A stretch of 64,000 nt of DNA, taken from NCBI GenBank assembly GCA_009103225.1, contig RHPI01000260.1, positions 41,570 through 105,569 on the forward strand, given 5' to 3'. Below the pieces are notes generated by a model, which did no database searches, had not been told where the DNA came from, and saw only the letters and a list, made by a program, of their open reading frames with translations. Below, piece by piece: positions 23,401-34,059 of the stretch. Numbering within the stretch: position 1 is the first letter of the stretch; each line of letters opens with the position of its first letter. The DNA comes from Chlorokybus atmophyticus (lineage: Eukaryota; Streptophyta; Chlorokybophyceae; Chlorokybales; Chlorokybaceae). The translations under genes were made by a program, and so were the position numbers.

Positions 23401-26400
23401 GCAATTGGCCGTGCCCTCTTCACAGGTCCGCCCAGTTGCGCAGTTGGTGTCATATCTGTATCAGTTGCTGCTCGCACACATGCACGGTAGCGTGGACTTT
23501 GCGGCAGCTTTTGCGATCGGGACTCGAGGTATTATTAACGACGCCTGCATCAACTGCAAACACAAGGAAGCCAAGGTGATTCGGCGCCTCACCAAGCTCG
23601 CCAACAGCTTCCAAAGCAAAGTAGCCATGCAAAAGGCAAAGGTTGCTGTCCCTCAGTAAGTCTGTTGCTTGTGAGAGATGTAACACCAAACATGCATGCA
23701 ATGCGCCGACATGCACACACGCATATCTCTTACGTATAAGACGCACAATGTGTGCGTGCATTATGCTCAGCAACTGCTGTTTGTATCATGGTGCAATGCG
23801 CACCTGCTTATGAACATGCACAATGCATGCATATCATATGATAGCATGCTCAACAGCTGCTGTCTACTGTAATGGTACAATGCGCGCCTATCCTAAAATG
23901 GCACAATGTGTGCATATACACATGCAGTGTGCACCACAGCTGCTGTCACAGATGCATAGCGCTATGCACACCCGTTTTATTTGACAAAACGCGCAATGTG
24001 TGCATACAGCATCAGTTGCAAAAACATGTCAATGGTGCCATGCACGCCTGTGTCCACTCCCAGATATGCAAAACAGTGGGCAGCACTTGTTCATGTGTTG
24101 GTGCACAACACATGCCCTATTACTATTGCATTGAACAACTAGCTGCAATGAGCACGATGCATACCTGTGAGTCTTACTTAGGTTCGCTTCACATCAGACC
24201 ATTGATGCGATTATGCGCCTACAGGCGCTCTGTCACACAAAAGAGGGGAGCACCCAATCTCAGCGTGGACGCGGTCGTGGTTGCTACGGCCGCGGTGGTC
24301 GTGGTGGATACAGTCTCGGAGGCGGCTACAACAATCAGGCTGCGCCCGCTCAACAGGAAGCGCTAGCCTATCATGTCCCCGTGCAAGAGCCACGCCTAGC
24401 ATTGCGGCAGTAAGTCTTGCCAGTACAGCTGCCAAGTAGCTACAGTGCAGTAGCAGTGCATATCGAGAGGTGCTGGTGTGTATCATAGCAATGCGCAAGC
24501 GCGCATGTACGCATGTATGCGCGCAACTGCGCGTGTGTGCATGTCTGGATGATGTGCTATAGTGTACTTAAAAAGTGCAGGTGTTCATTGCTGACAATAA
24601 CATGTGTGTATGATACAAAGCTGCATGTTACTCGACAGGGTTACTTCGCATACGAAAGGCTAATAGGCAATTCTAGCATAGCTTAATTTGTTTGCATGTG
24701 CGCTGACATAGCACATCCAAAGAACTGGTCGATATTAGTGCCATTCTTGAGGATGACTGCCTGCAAGCAGAGTGGGATCCTGCAATGCCAGCTTTGGCAG
24801 TGGACCTTTTATCCCCACCCGAGGAGCACACTGATGTTATGACACAAGTGCCACACACTGTTGCAAGCGAGTACTGGTTGCACAGCAACAAGAGGACATT
24901 CGTTCGGTATATGCGGAGTTGTCACAAATGTCAAATGGCTTTTAAAGGCATCCCAGCTCAGCAACCCAATGGGAAGAACAGCTACGCACCGAAACTCTTG
25001 ATACGGAGAATATTATGGCAGCCTCTTTGCAGCAGAAGCTCGCAGCTTGAACCACTTGGTTTCAATTGACTATGCAAAGCAAGAAGACATTGGTGCTTGA
25101 CTGGTTGCGTTACGGGTATTGCTTACCATGGGTCGGCACTCAAGCATCGGATAGACGAAAATGGGAAGAAGTACATGCCTTGTTTTAGGCCGAAGGCTTT
25201 GCTGTCGAGGATATTACAACTATGCTGTCATGCAATTTCCCAACACCAGCTGTATTTTGAAGTCGCAAGTCCGCTTCTATACATTGCGAATTCGCTGTCA
25301 GTAAGTTGGCAAATTTGGTGAAAACAGGAGCAATCTCTGTCGTTAATGCGCACAGCGTGGCAATGGTCACTGGCATAGGAGTAGCTATAGTGAAGTAGGA
25401 AAAACGTTTGCGACTGATTGTAGACCTGAGGTATATTAACCTCTTTTTGCGCCACATTCCTTCATTTATGAGAGGTTGCGCGACGTATTGCTGTACACAA
25501 AGCGCGATTATTGGCAAGTGATAGGGAATTTAAAGTCGGGTTATCATCTGTGCCCATTCATGAGGACAGCAAGCCGGACTTCGCTTTGCGATTTACTGGA
25601 GTCTTATACAGATGGAATGTGCTGCCATTTGGCTTGAGTCAAGCTTACTGGCTGTTTACGAACGTGATGTCCACTATCTTCACACCTTTACGGCTATGGG
25701 TTTTCCCTGCCTTGCCTAAACTTATGACATGCACTTCAGCCATTCTAGTCGTTTCAGGTGCTTTGAATATATATTTTTGTGAAAAAAACAGAGTTATGGC
25801 CGGAGCAGGTGGTGCAGTTGTTGGGTTGGCTGGTGGACACTGTGACAGGCTCTTTTGCCATTCATGCAAGCAAGCTAACCAAGCTATTGCAGTTGATGAA
25901 GGAGTTGGTAGAGGCTCCTGTATTGACCAAGCGTCATCTGGCACGCATTGCTGGCATATCAATTGCGCTAGCTTTTGCACCTGCAAGCATTATGCTCGGC
26001 ATTGGCATTAGTTGCTAACGCATTGGACGATTTTAAGAGCGATATGAGCGCCTTCAGACACTTCTGTAAGTGGACTGCTGCTGGCTTGCAGACTTACAAT
26101 GGCCACGCTTGGTGGAAGCCCCCCGTACTGCTTGAGCTGCATGTGGATGCTTCGGGTACAATTGTTTGGGGGGTGACAGGACCTTGGCTTAGATTGGCAG
26201 GCAACTTTGAGCCTAAGCATATTCCGATGCCTTTAGCCATCAAGGAGGCACTTGCTTATGTCCATGCATTGACTGAAGTAGCGCGCACGCATGATGTTCA
26301 TTGTAAAGTGCGCATTATTAGCGATTGTCAACCAGCGATTCCAATGCTCAACAAGCTGTCTGCTTTTTAGCCTCATATTCTACAAGCGTTACATTGATTG

Positions 26401-26926
26401 TGATCTTTGTGCTGGGAGGGTGATATTGCGCTGACATACGTGTGGCGATCACATGAGCTGTGCAATGCGGATGCATTATCCCAAATTTACTGACAGAGGA
26501 GATTGGGCCCTGACCGCAGACACAACCGCACATGTACAGCGGCGTGTTGGACATTCAGCATTGGATTGTTTTGCAGCTGATTGGAACAGCAAAGCGCCTG
26601 CTTCTTTTTAAGTTACATACATATGCCTGGAAGTTTGGGCAATCTTACTCTTACTACAGACTGGCGCAATGTTCTTCAACGCTTGGGGAGCTTTATTTGA
26701 TGTCACCCGCCATTGGCCCTCCTGCATGAAGCCAAAGCATTATTCCAGTATTACCAGCTGCCAGCTGTGGTGTTGGTGCCTGAATGGCACTCTGCTGTGT
26801 GGTGGCCAGTGTTTCGTAACTGGCAATTTACTTATTATAAAAGATTAGGCCCACGGCGCGAATGGTTTAAGCGTGGTGCCCGAGTACCCGGAAACAGCAT
26901 CTATCCTGGACTCTACCCATACATTT
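20405..26926 (+). mobile_element. Decayed DIRS-like retroelement (gag-like, RT, RNase H)
   Basis: Fragments in plus orientation follow the order of a DIRS-like element. A gag-like region contains a Lys/Ala-rich part (22794-23200), a helical part (23265-23425 and 23515-23655) and an RGG-rich segment (about 24255-24340, GRGRGCYGRGGRGGYSLGGG). A possible zinc-binding HKCQ segment lies near 24930. Reverse transcriptase remnants span about 25400-25760 with YERLRDVLLYTKRDYWQVI and WNVLPFGLSQA. An RNase H-like part at about 26085-26370 has LHVDASGTIVWG and AIKEALAYVHAL. A WRNVLQRLG...WHSAVWWPVF segment typical of DIRS elements follows at 26660-26870. Many stops and frameshifts show it is dead. No tyrosine recombinase is found, because the element stops where the POLE copy begins. 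Outer ends and the boundary at the left are not defined. Confidence 0.7.
25420..26370 (+). pseudogene. DIRS-type reverse transcriptase/RNase H remnant
   Basis: Shifts between frames are needed to follow the RT: YERLRDVLLYTKRDYWQVI, then PIHEDSKPDFALRFTGVLYR, then LPFGLSQAYWLFTNVM. The YxDD catalytic box is not recognisable. Downstream, GWLVDTVTGSFAI and KRHLARIAG are typical of the connection region, and LHVDASG of the RNase H. Several in-frame stops make it a relic. Confidence 0.75.
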
Positions 26927-29717
26927 AGCAGTCAAGGTGGCCCGACTGTCGCGGTTGTGGAAGTGAGCGAGGGCATGACAGACTTCTGTAAAAGGGTACC
27001 CGCTTTGCAGGAGTTCCCATGCTTGGCCGTGCCCTTCAACCAGCGCAACAACCAGTACCAGGTGTGCATTGGATGCCAGTGTCTGGCTTGCGCTGTTGAG
27101 TCCTCGTCTGAAGAATAGCTGACACAACTCTGTGCAGGCTCTTGGTTGGCAGCCTGTTGTCTCCAAGCTTGCTGCTCAGCGCGGCATTGCATCAGTTGGC
27201 AGGCTGCTGGAACGCAGAGCGCTGGCACGATACGCACATGTATGTACAGTCAGTTGTTAAAGTTCAATTAGTGCCTGGCATGTTGCTCAGTCTGCTTGTG
27301 TGTATGTAGGTACCACTTGGCAACTTCGACGCTGACTGGATGCTGTATGTGGCGGATGTGTTCTTCTCGCGTGCCCTGCGACATCACAACCATGTAAGTC
27401 TAAGCTTGCTCTGCCAGCTTGCAGTGCCGCCTCATTGTTAAAAACATACTTGACTGTGTCATGGCAATGTTGCGCAGGTGCTGTGGATATCAAACACTGG
27501 CACGCCAGACCTCGCGGTGTCTCCATGCAAGACGAGCTGTCCTTCACAGACGAGGTACTTCCTGCCACTATGCTTGCTGCACCAAAACCAGTATGAACTG
27601 TCAACAACAAGTGCAACTCCTCAAGTTGCAACTGTGTAACATTGTTAATCCGCTTTGCAGGTACAGCGACCCGACCTGTGCTACCCGGGAGCATACAGAC
27701 AACTGACGGTAGAGCTCAAGGTATGCTGTTATTAACGAGGCGGGGCTGTCTATGAGCACAGACCTTATGGTGGTCCTTGTCTTCCCGAATCGTGTTCTTA
27801 TGAGTTCATGAGAGCTCCCGCGTGCAGATCCAACACTTGGCAGTGAACGCCCTGCTGAAGAGTGCTCTGCTGGATGAACTGGAAGGCAACACCGCGCTGG
27901 GTATGAAAGAATCCGGCCCCACCATAAGTAGCGGCTTTCAGGCTGATGACAGCGTGTCCTGCGCCGCTTCGTTCAAGATCCTGCGGCAGGTACAAGCACA
28001 ACCAAACAACCAACATATCAGCTCGTGGGCGTATGCGCCTGGTTTTGACTCAGAGAACCATGTTTGTGCGTGTGCTTTGCGCTGTCATGCAGATAGTGCA
28101 AAACTGGGCTGACTGATGCTGTGAATACGCGCAACGTCATGGCGGATGCCCTGCTTCAGCAAATGTACAGATGATTGTGCTGGCAAGTTAGCATTGCTGC
28201 ACAGAGTGCATGCCGCTCAGCTGCAAGCTGGGCCACCCTTCCGCCATTCATAGTATTAACATGCATTGCAGTCTGAATCACAAGATCCCAAGATTACCAT
28301 CTGACTGTGTCATGAGCAACCGTGCTCACTGGTTATTTTCTGGCTTTTATGCACTCCCATCTCAAAGCTGCACGACCCTGCGCTTCACAGACTACTCAAC
28401 AAGGTATGCACCGGGGGCTTGCAGATGTGATGCGCTTGTCTTAACTCGCATGCATGCCTCTGACTCTCTTTGACGAAAGGCGATGCAAAAGATGTTTGCG
28501 CACCTGCTGGCCGAGTTGCGCAAGCTGGGTGCGGGGATAGTCTTTGCCGACTTTACGTGTGATCATCACCATGGGCAAACGCACGAGAGCCACGGCTGTG
28601 GAGTATGCTAAGTCCGTGCAGCAAGCATTGCAAAGCAGGTAGGTACCAATGCTGTGTCATTTGTTGCACCGTGCAATGCGGCTATCACAGCAGTCAAGTG
28701 GCATTGGACGACAAGCATGCTCCTGCGCGCGAGAGGTGATGTATCGTCGTGTGTTGCAGGGAGCTGTTGGAGTACATATATCTTAAAGAGGAGCGCTTCA
28801 GGTACAGCCTGTTCTTCATGGACCAGGTGAGCTGTCCATGATCTCGTGCGTGCAACGGTCACTGTTGATCAGCCTGCTTCAACTAGCAAACTGGTTAATC
28901 GTGTTTGTACAGTACAATCATGGAGGCATCGAAGTGAGCAGCTTTAACAACGACGACATGGAGACCGAAAGGCCGGAGATCGTCTCGTGCTGGAACATAG
29001 CTGAGTACCTCCCAAAGGCCATTCAGGTATGCAGCTTCACCATCCAGTCACGTGCGTGACAACTGTTTGTACCAAACACGCTCCGTGCGCAAGACCGCTC
29101 GTGGTCATTATCTCAGAATACATCTTCAACCCATGGAAGCACATGCGCACAAAGCTACAAGCCGACATCCACGCTAACGCTGGAGATGACGGATGCACTC
29201 CATCGGTCACGCGGGCTGTCGCAGATGAGGCGGACGAGGAGGAAGCAGAGTGTTTGCGTGGACAGGTGTGCGCGAGTATCATGACATGGACGTGAGGTTG
29301 GCGTGTACTACTGGTAGTCCACTGGAGCCTTGTGTCACAAAGCACTTGTTGTGTGTGCAGGTGGCGGGATACTTCATCTTCAAGCTTCTGAAGTTCATGC
29401 GAGAGATACACCTGTACGCGGGCAGCACCAGAGCGCAGGCTGCTGAGTTTGACTTCCCGCAGCTGGCCGGCTCGCACCGCGCACACGACAGCGGTGCTTG
29501 AGTTCGCTAAGAGCATCTGCGCAGTGCTGGCCCTCGACAAATGCGCTGAACATGAGCAGCACTTGCCAATGTAAACTACTTGCTGCTGACCAACAGCAAA
29601 GCATGGACAACGAGTGTGTAAACTCGCGTGTTGACTTAGGTGTTGAGAAGGATTATCCTGGCGTCCATTTGAAGTTTGGGAGTACGCGGAGGAAGCACAG
29701 TTCGTGGATCCTTGCCA
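26927..29717 (+). pseudogene. Inverted duplicate of the 3' part of the POLE gene
   Basis: This 2.8 kb block is a plus-strand copy of minus-strand 41804-38964 of the intact POLE gene in this window. Exons and introns both match, so it arose by DNA duplication and not by reverse transcription. Shared exon segments include [63 protein letters not shown] and [18 protein letters not shown]. The copy is broken. A base is missing near 27512 (CCTCGCGGTG against CCTCGGGGGTG), which shifts the frame in the exon at 27479-27560. An extra C near 28108 (TGGGCTGACTGA against TGGGTGACTGA) creates a stop. It lacks the polymerase and exonuclease regions and the C-terminal zinc modules. No function is expected from it as protein. 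Confidence 0.93.
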
Positions 29718-29830
29718 CCGGGCTAACGCCTCCTGGCATCATCACCTGCAGATGACACTGGGCTAAGAGATGCCACCGGGCTAACGCCTCCTGGCATCAT
29801 CACCTGCAGATGACACTGGGCAATCAGAAC
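29714..29830. repeat. Two tandem copies of a 58-base unit at the rearrangement junction
   Basis: GCCACCGGGCTAACGCCTCC starts at 29714 and again at 29772; the 58-base unit includes ATCACCTGCAGATGACACTG. The second copy runs on into CAATCAGAACGACAGGCAATGG. Read on the minus strand, this last part resembles the POLE intron end TTTGCCCAATGTCATTTGCAG near 38939-38960, in the opposite sense to the adjoining POLE copy. The junction is therefore a small fold-back. Confidence 0.85.
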
Positions 29831-29865
29831 GACAGGCAATGGGGTGTAAAGCCCATCCCACTCAC

Positions 29866-31201
29866 CGCAGCAGCTGCCAGTCCCACTGTCAAGCTCTCTC
29901 CTGTGAGCATCTCTTCTGGGGCAGCAGGCTGCGTCTCAGCGATTGAAGCTGCATCGGATTGCATGTGTGCTTCCTTGGAGCGCCCATTGCCATCGCTATT
30001 GATGACGATGATAACAACGTTGGTTGCGGATGCGTCTTCCTAAACGTGTTTGTGGCGGGGCAGACAAACATACTGCCATAGCCACATTGTCTGTGGCCAT
30101 CCCTGCTGCCAGCAGCGAGCCGGAAGACACGTCAAGCGCCTGGCACAGCGCTGTCAATACACAACACACGCACCACCTTAAACACATGTGTTGGCGCTCA
30201 TGCCGCCTAACTCTGCAACAACACACTTGCCTCCCTGTACCTGTGCTGTGGCTGCGAAGTTGATGTTGCCTCCAATGTAACTTGCGCACGAGCACGCAGC
30301 AACCTGCATTACATTGTGGTGTGTCATCCTGCGGCACTCAGTTTACTTGCGGAGATTCTACTACTACTACTTCTGGAGCTTCTAACAACACAACAAGTAC
30401 CCCACTTTCTAGCCTTCCGGTCCAAGGTGCTTGCCCATGATGGTGAAAGAGACAATTGTACCAAGAATCGTGCCAACAGCCCCGATGATGAACGCAATCA
30501 GCATTGAGCCTGCATCATGTGCACGCTGTCTGCTAACAGTCGTCACTCAAGTGCACCTAAGAAAGAGGATTTCAACACTCATACCTGCGGCGTCACGGAG
30601 GTCGGTCTCGAGCAGCGCGAGCGCGGTTGCAGCCGGGACTACCCAAGCCCACACGAATGTGTACACGGGGCTGGATGATGGCAGGATGGACAACCAGGCC
30701 AGGAGCGAGGCGCAGCCCAATGTGGCCACTGTTGAGGATACCTGCCCTTTGGTCCACCGCTCTGCAACCTGTGCATGCGACCATGAAGAGAGAATAAAGC
30801 TGCTCACAAACAAACCCCATGCTACACGCATGGAAGCTCACAAGTTGTTCGCGCAAGCAGTGAGCGCACTGCCAGTGTCACAAGCAGCAAAGGAGGAGCT
30901 GCTCGCCCAACACACGCAACGCAAAGTGTAAGTGGACACCAGCGGTGAAGTGGTGTCCGCTTGCAAGTACACAGGAAATGTCACAAGCAGCAGGCAGTAA
31001 GTTGACATGACCAAGGGCTGCGCAGGCAGTAAGAGCGGCCCATACAGCTGCATGGGATTGGAACGGAAGCGTTCCTGAGGCCGACAGCGCAGCAAAGCCG
31101 AGTGCAGCGTATGCTGGTGGTGGCACAGCTGGCGATGCCCGCGGTGTGCGGCAGCGGATGCTTGCTAGTAGACGTGAAGGGTTGTTAAGCACCCTGCCCA
31201 T
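29866..31201 (-). pseudogene. 5' half of a DUF819 (YjcL-like) membrane protein gene, truncated
   Basis: Exons at 31201-31007, 30768-30585, 30509-about 30420, 30303-30241, about 30155-30080 and about 30036-29866 encode a probable organelle transit peptide (rich in Arg, Ser, Ala) and then DUF819-like sequence: SSPVYTFVWAWVVPAATALAL, AFIIGAVGTILGTIVSF, ASYIGGNINFAA and GSLLAAGMATDNVAMA. DUF819 proteins are multi-span membrane proteins of unproven transport function; plant ones are predicted plastid proteins. The last exon ends at a GT donor (29865-29864), but no later DUF819 exons follow; the POLE copy lies there instead. About half of the usual protein is present. One exon joint, after GKHLGPEG near 30420, does not fit in phase, consistent with decay. 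Alternatively the missing exons lie outside this window. Confidence 0.72.
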
Positions 31202-32289
31202 TCATGCCAGCAGGCAGGCAGGCTAGATTACAAGACCACATGCAAGCTGGCACACATGCGTGCGCACATGCACGCACGTGCACGCAGGAAGTTTGATGTA
31301 GTTGGCTGACTTGGGTGAAGTGGCGGGTGTAGTAGTAGTCAGTGTAGTAGCACTATGGAACGGTACTGTTTATTACCTTGGTTGCGGTTGTGTCAAGCAT
31401 GTAGTGGTACTGTGTGGTTCTTTGCTGTTATTGTGGCCTGGACACACACGCAGGACAGGTGGGCATACATGCACTCCCACATGTACCATAGTGTGACAGA
31501 CACATGCAACTTCAAAAGCACCCAACCCACATGTGTGTTGAATGCGCCACGACACAACCTTCCACACGCACACACAATCACAGCATTACGTATACTTTGT
31601 ACTTTACACACAAGCACATGTAAGAACAGGATGTATGCGCTATTTGACAGAATACTTACGACTTTTGATGTTACGAAGTCCACTTTGATTGTTGCAAGAG
31701 TTTGACTGAAGTTGAAGTATTAAAAAGTTGTTAATGTTGATCAAGCAGGCACATTGACGGTCACATGCATTGCCAGGCGGCCATGGATGTCGCCGTGTCA
31801 TTTGACGTGCAACATGCAACCACCGGTCGACGGACTGGTGCCACGGCGCACATCCGGCCTTCTCTTGCGTTGCCATTGGTATCCGTTACGTCGAGTATTT
31901 TCACTACGCCATATAAATAAAAGGCGCTTACATGTTGAGGTTTCCTTGGGGATTTATAGTTATTCAAGCTCCTTTCCAAGCGCTATTATAACAGTACTAG
32001 CCGAATGCCGTCACTAGGCACCCGTGTTTGCACGCATCGCCACGACCTAGTGGGTGTCATGTTTACGAGGCTGGCTAAAGTCATTCTCTGTCCCTTACTT
32101 ATGTGGTAAGTAAGAAGAGACCAAGTGGGGACCCACACTACGCAAGCGTGTGCTTGTGGGTACCACCTACGGTGTGCTCTCATGTAGATCTGTTCTTGAG
32201 CCTATGCGGCCTTGAGCAAGATAAACTACACAAGGCATGATGGCTTGCAAAGGGCCGTTCATAGCCAATGAGACATCATGAGATGTACG

Positions 32290-32466
32290 GGGACATATGT
32301 GTGCATATGTCCGCATGTGTATGCATATGTGTGCACGTGTGCGCATATGAGTGCATATGCCGCATATGCACGGTGCATATGAGGTATGTACTAGATGTAT
32401 GCATATGCGCGCATACGTATGCACATATGTGCATATGTATGCATATGTGTGCATATGTATGCATGA
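32290..32466. repeat. Alternating purine-pyrimidine tract (ATGCATATGTGTGCAT type)
   Basis: About 175 bases consist almost only of GTGCATATG and GTATGCATATG variants. Such alternating sequence favours Z-DNA or cruciform structures. It encodes Cys/His-rich or Tyr/Met-rich frames that are artefacts of the repeat. Confidence 0.85.
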
Positions 32467-32690
32467 GTATGATGTCCTAAGCTGATGTGACCAGCCAAGG
32501 ACGGTCACCATATTCAAAGTTGATGTGTATGATGTCCTAGGCTGATGTGACCAGCCAAGGACGTTCACAATGTCCCAGGCTGATGTGTGATCAGCTCAAG
32601 GACGTTTGCAATGTCCGAGGCTGATGTGTGACAGCCCGGAAGCATTACTGAGGTCCGAGGCCAATGTGTGGCAGCCGCGAGGCAAGTATG
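32466..32690. repeat. Degenerate tandem repeats with GATGTCC-AGGCTGATGTG core
   Basis: The core ATGTCCTAGGCTGATGTGAC followed by CAGCCAAGGACG recurs about five times at spacings of roughly 45-60 bases, growing more divergent to the right. Confidence 0.8.
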
Positions 32691-33165
32691 ATGGTCAACG
32701 CAGCAATGCCAATGCATGTAGCCTTGGATATTGGTGTTCTAGATTGGAGAGCAGCAAGGGGGAGTATATAGTAGTGTCTCAACAAGTGTTGGGGCAGCTC
32801 TTGAGGTGCATACTTCACTCTTGTGTGTGGGGTGCCCAGTTTGGTTGTTCAACGGGCTCTCCGCTTCATCCCTAGTGGGGTGTTCGTGGCAGCTCTGCAC
32901 GTGTGTGTGGGGTGTGCTTGACTGTGTGTGCTCCTGGAGCTGAGTGGAGATGTTGGCGAGATGTTGGCCATCCTCTCCTTCCTTGGTGCGGTGCTGTAGC
33001 TTCCTTGTCGAGTGCTGCACCGGTGGTGCTGGTAGGGCTTCCATCTGTAAATCCTTGTGCTTGTGCATAGGTTTGCCAAGCTAACCACCAAGTACGTGAG
33101 TAGTACTCACGGTCTTGGTGGTTAGCGACGTATGCTAGCAGTAAACGTCACATTGGTGTCGGAGC
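32690..33165 (+). mobile_element. Possible LTR end with initiator-tRNA primer-binding site
   Basis: TGGTGTCGGAGC at 33154-33165 resembles the TGGTATCAGAGC primer-binding site of Ty1/copia elements, and the base pair CA just before it fits an LTR end. A TATA-like GAGTATATAG at about 32762 could be the LTR promoter. I find no second LTR and no gag or pol in the following 900 bases, so if real it is a truncated or solo relic. Confidence 0.35.
33080..33126. repeat. Hairpin-forming inverted repeat
   Basis: GCTAACCACCAAG at 33080-33092 pairs exactly with CTTGGTGGTTAGC at 33114-33126. Inside, CGTGAG pairs with CTCACG, so nearly the whole 47 bases can fold. It lies just before the LTR-like end. Confidence 0.85.
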
Positions 33166-33815
33166 TTGTGTTTCAAGCCTTGCATGCTTGCTCATTAGCT
33201 TGAGCACTTGCTGAATGGTGCATGCGTTGCATTTCTTGCTGACATGCACTACACGGTAATGTTTCACTCTGATTGTGCATAGTAGCTGGTATAACCGGCT
33301 GCATGCACACTTGCATGCACGGTATGGGCCATATTGCACGCTCATCTGTGCACTAGTTGTGTGCTTTTGCTGCACGTGTGCGACCATGCACGCATAGTCG
33401 CTCGCGGCTGCACTAATTGCACGCATGTGCGCGTGTGCGCGTATGTGCATGCGTATGCACGTACATGCATATGTTATGATGCTGTCTCAGCTGCACGCAC
33501 GTTTGCATGTACATTGTGAACTGTTAGTGACACCGAATTATGCACTAGTAGTGTGCATTTGTTGCTTATGCGCGGCTTTGTACATGCACTTGCATGCTGA
33601 AGCAATTGCTGCACGTATGCGCGCATGTGCATGCATTTGCGCATGAGTGCATCCCGTGACACAAGAGTCTACAAACCGGACGTGCATGGGGCAAATCTCC
33701 CCCTGGGTAGGAGCTAGAGCGCCTGTTGTAAGAGCATTCAAAACCAATTGCTCTTCCAGCGAGGGCGGCAGCACTAGTTTGTTAGTCTATTGATATTGCG
33801 CAATACTCGCCGCTC

Positions 33816-33848
33816 CCGACTGTCGGTGGATAGTCCACCGACAGTCGG
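33816..33848. repeat. Perfect 15-base hairpin, 3-base loop
   Basis: CCGACTGTCGGTGGA pairs exactly with TCCACCGACAGTCGG around the loop TAG. The stem is GC-rich and very stable. It lies about 210 bases before the EMB8-like start codon. Confidence 0.9.
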
Positions 33849-34059
33849 CCATTTTGGCTGGACCCTGGATGTAAAAGCAGAAAAAGCCTCGATGCTCTTA
33901 TCTCGAAGCAAGCGCCCCTTGGTATAACAGGCGCTTTCCAAACGTGGCTCTTACATCGAGGGCAGAGGCTGTATTGCTTCTCAGCTCTGGTCTAGTGGGA
34001 ATCAGTGGCGAGGCTGCCACGTGGAGGCGGCGGTGGAGGCGGCAAGGGAGGTGGTGGCG

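Larger units (their letters stand above)
31202..34059. other. Repeat-rich spacer between DUF819 remnant and EMB8-like gene
   Basis: No coding exon can be supported. It contains TG/CA-rich DNA, an alternating purine-pyrimidine tract, short tandem repeats, an LTR-like end with a primer-binding-site match, and two hairpins, listed separately. Confidence 0.5.

Noticed and set aside
26927..29717. A second functional POLE gene or retrocopy
   Set aside because: Introns are retained and frameshifts are present; catalytic regions are absent.
30431..30931. 166-codon open frame on the plus strand
   Set aside because: It lies opposite the DUF819 exons, whose minus-strand reading shows real family motifs.
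32268..32480. Cys/His/Met-rich frames
   Set aside because: They are the translation of an alternating TG/CA repeat.
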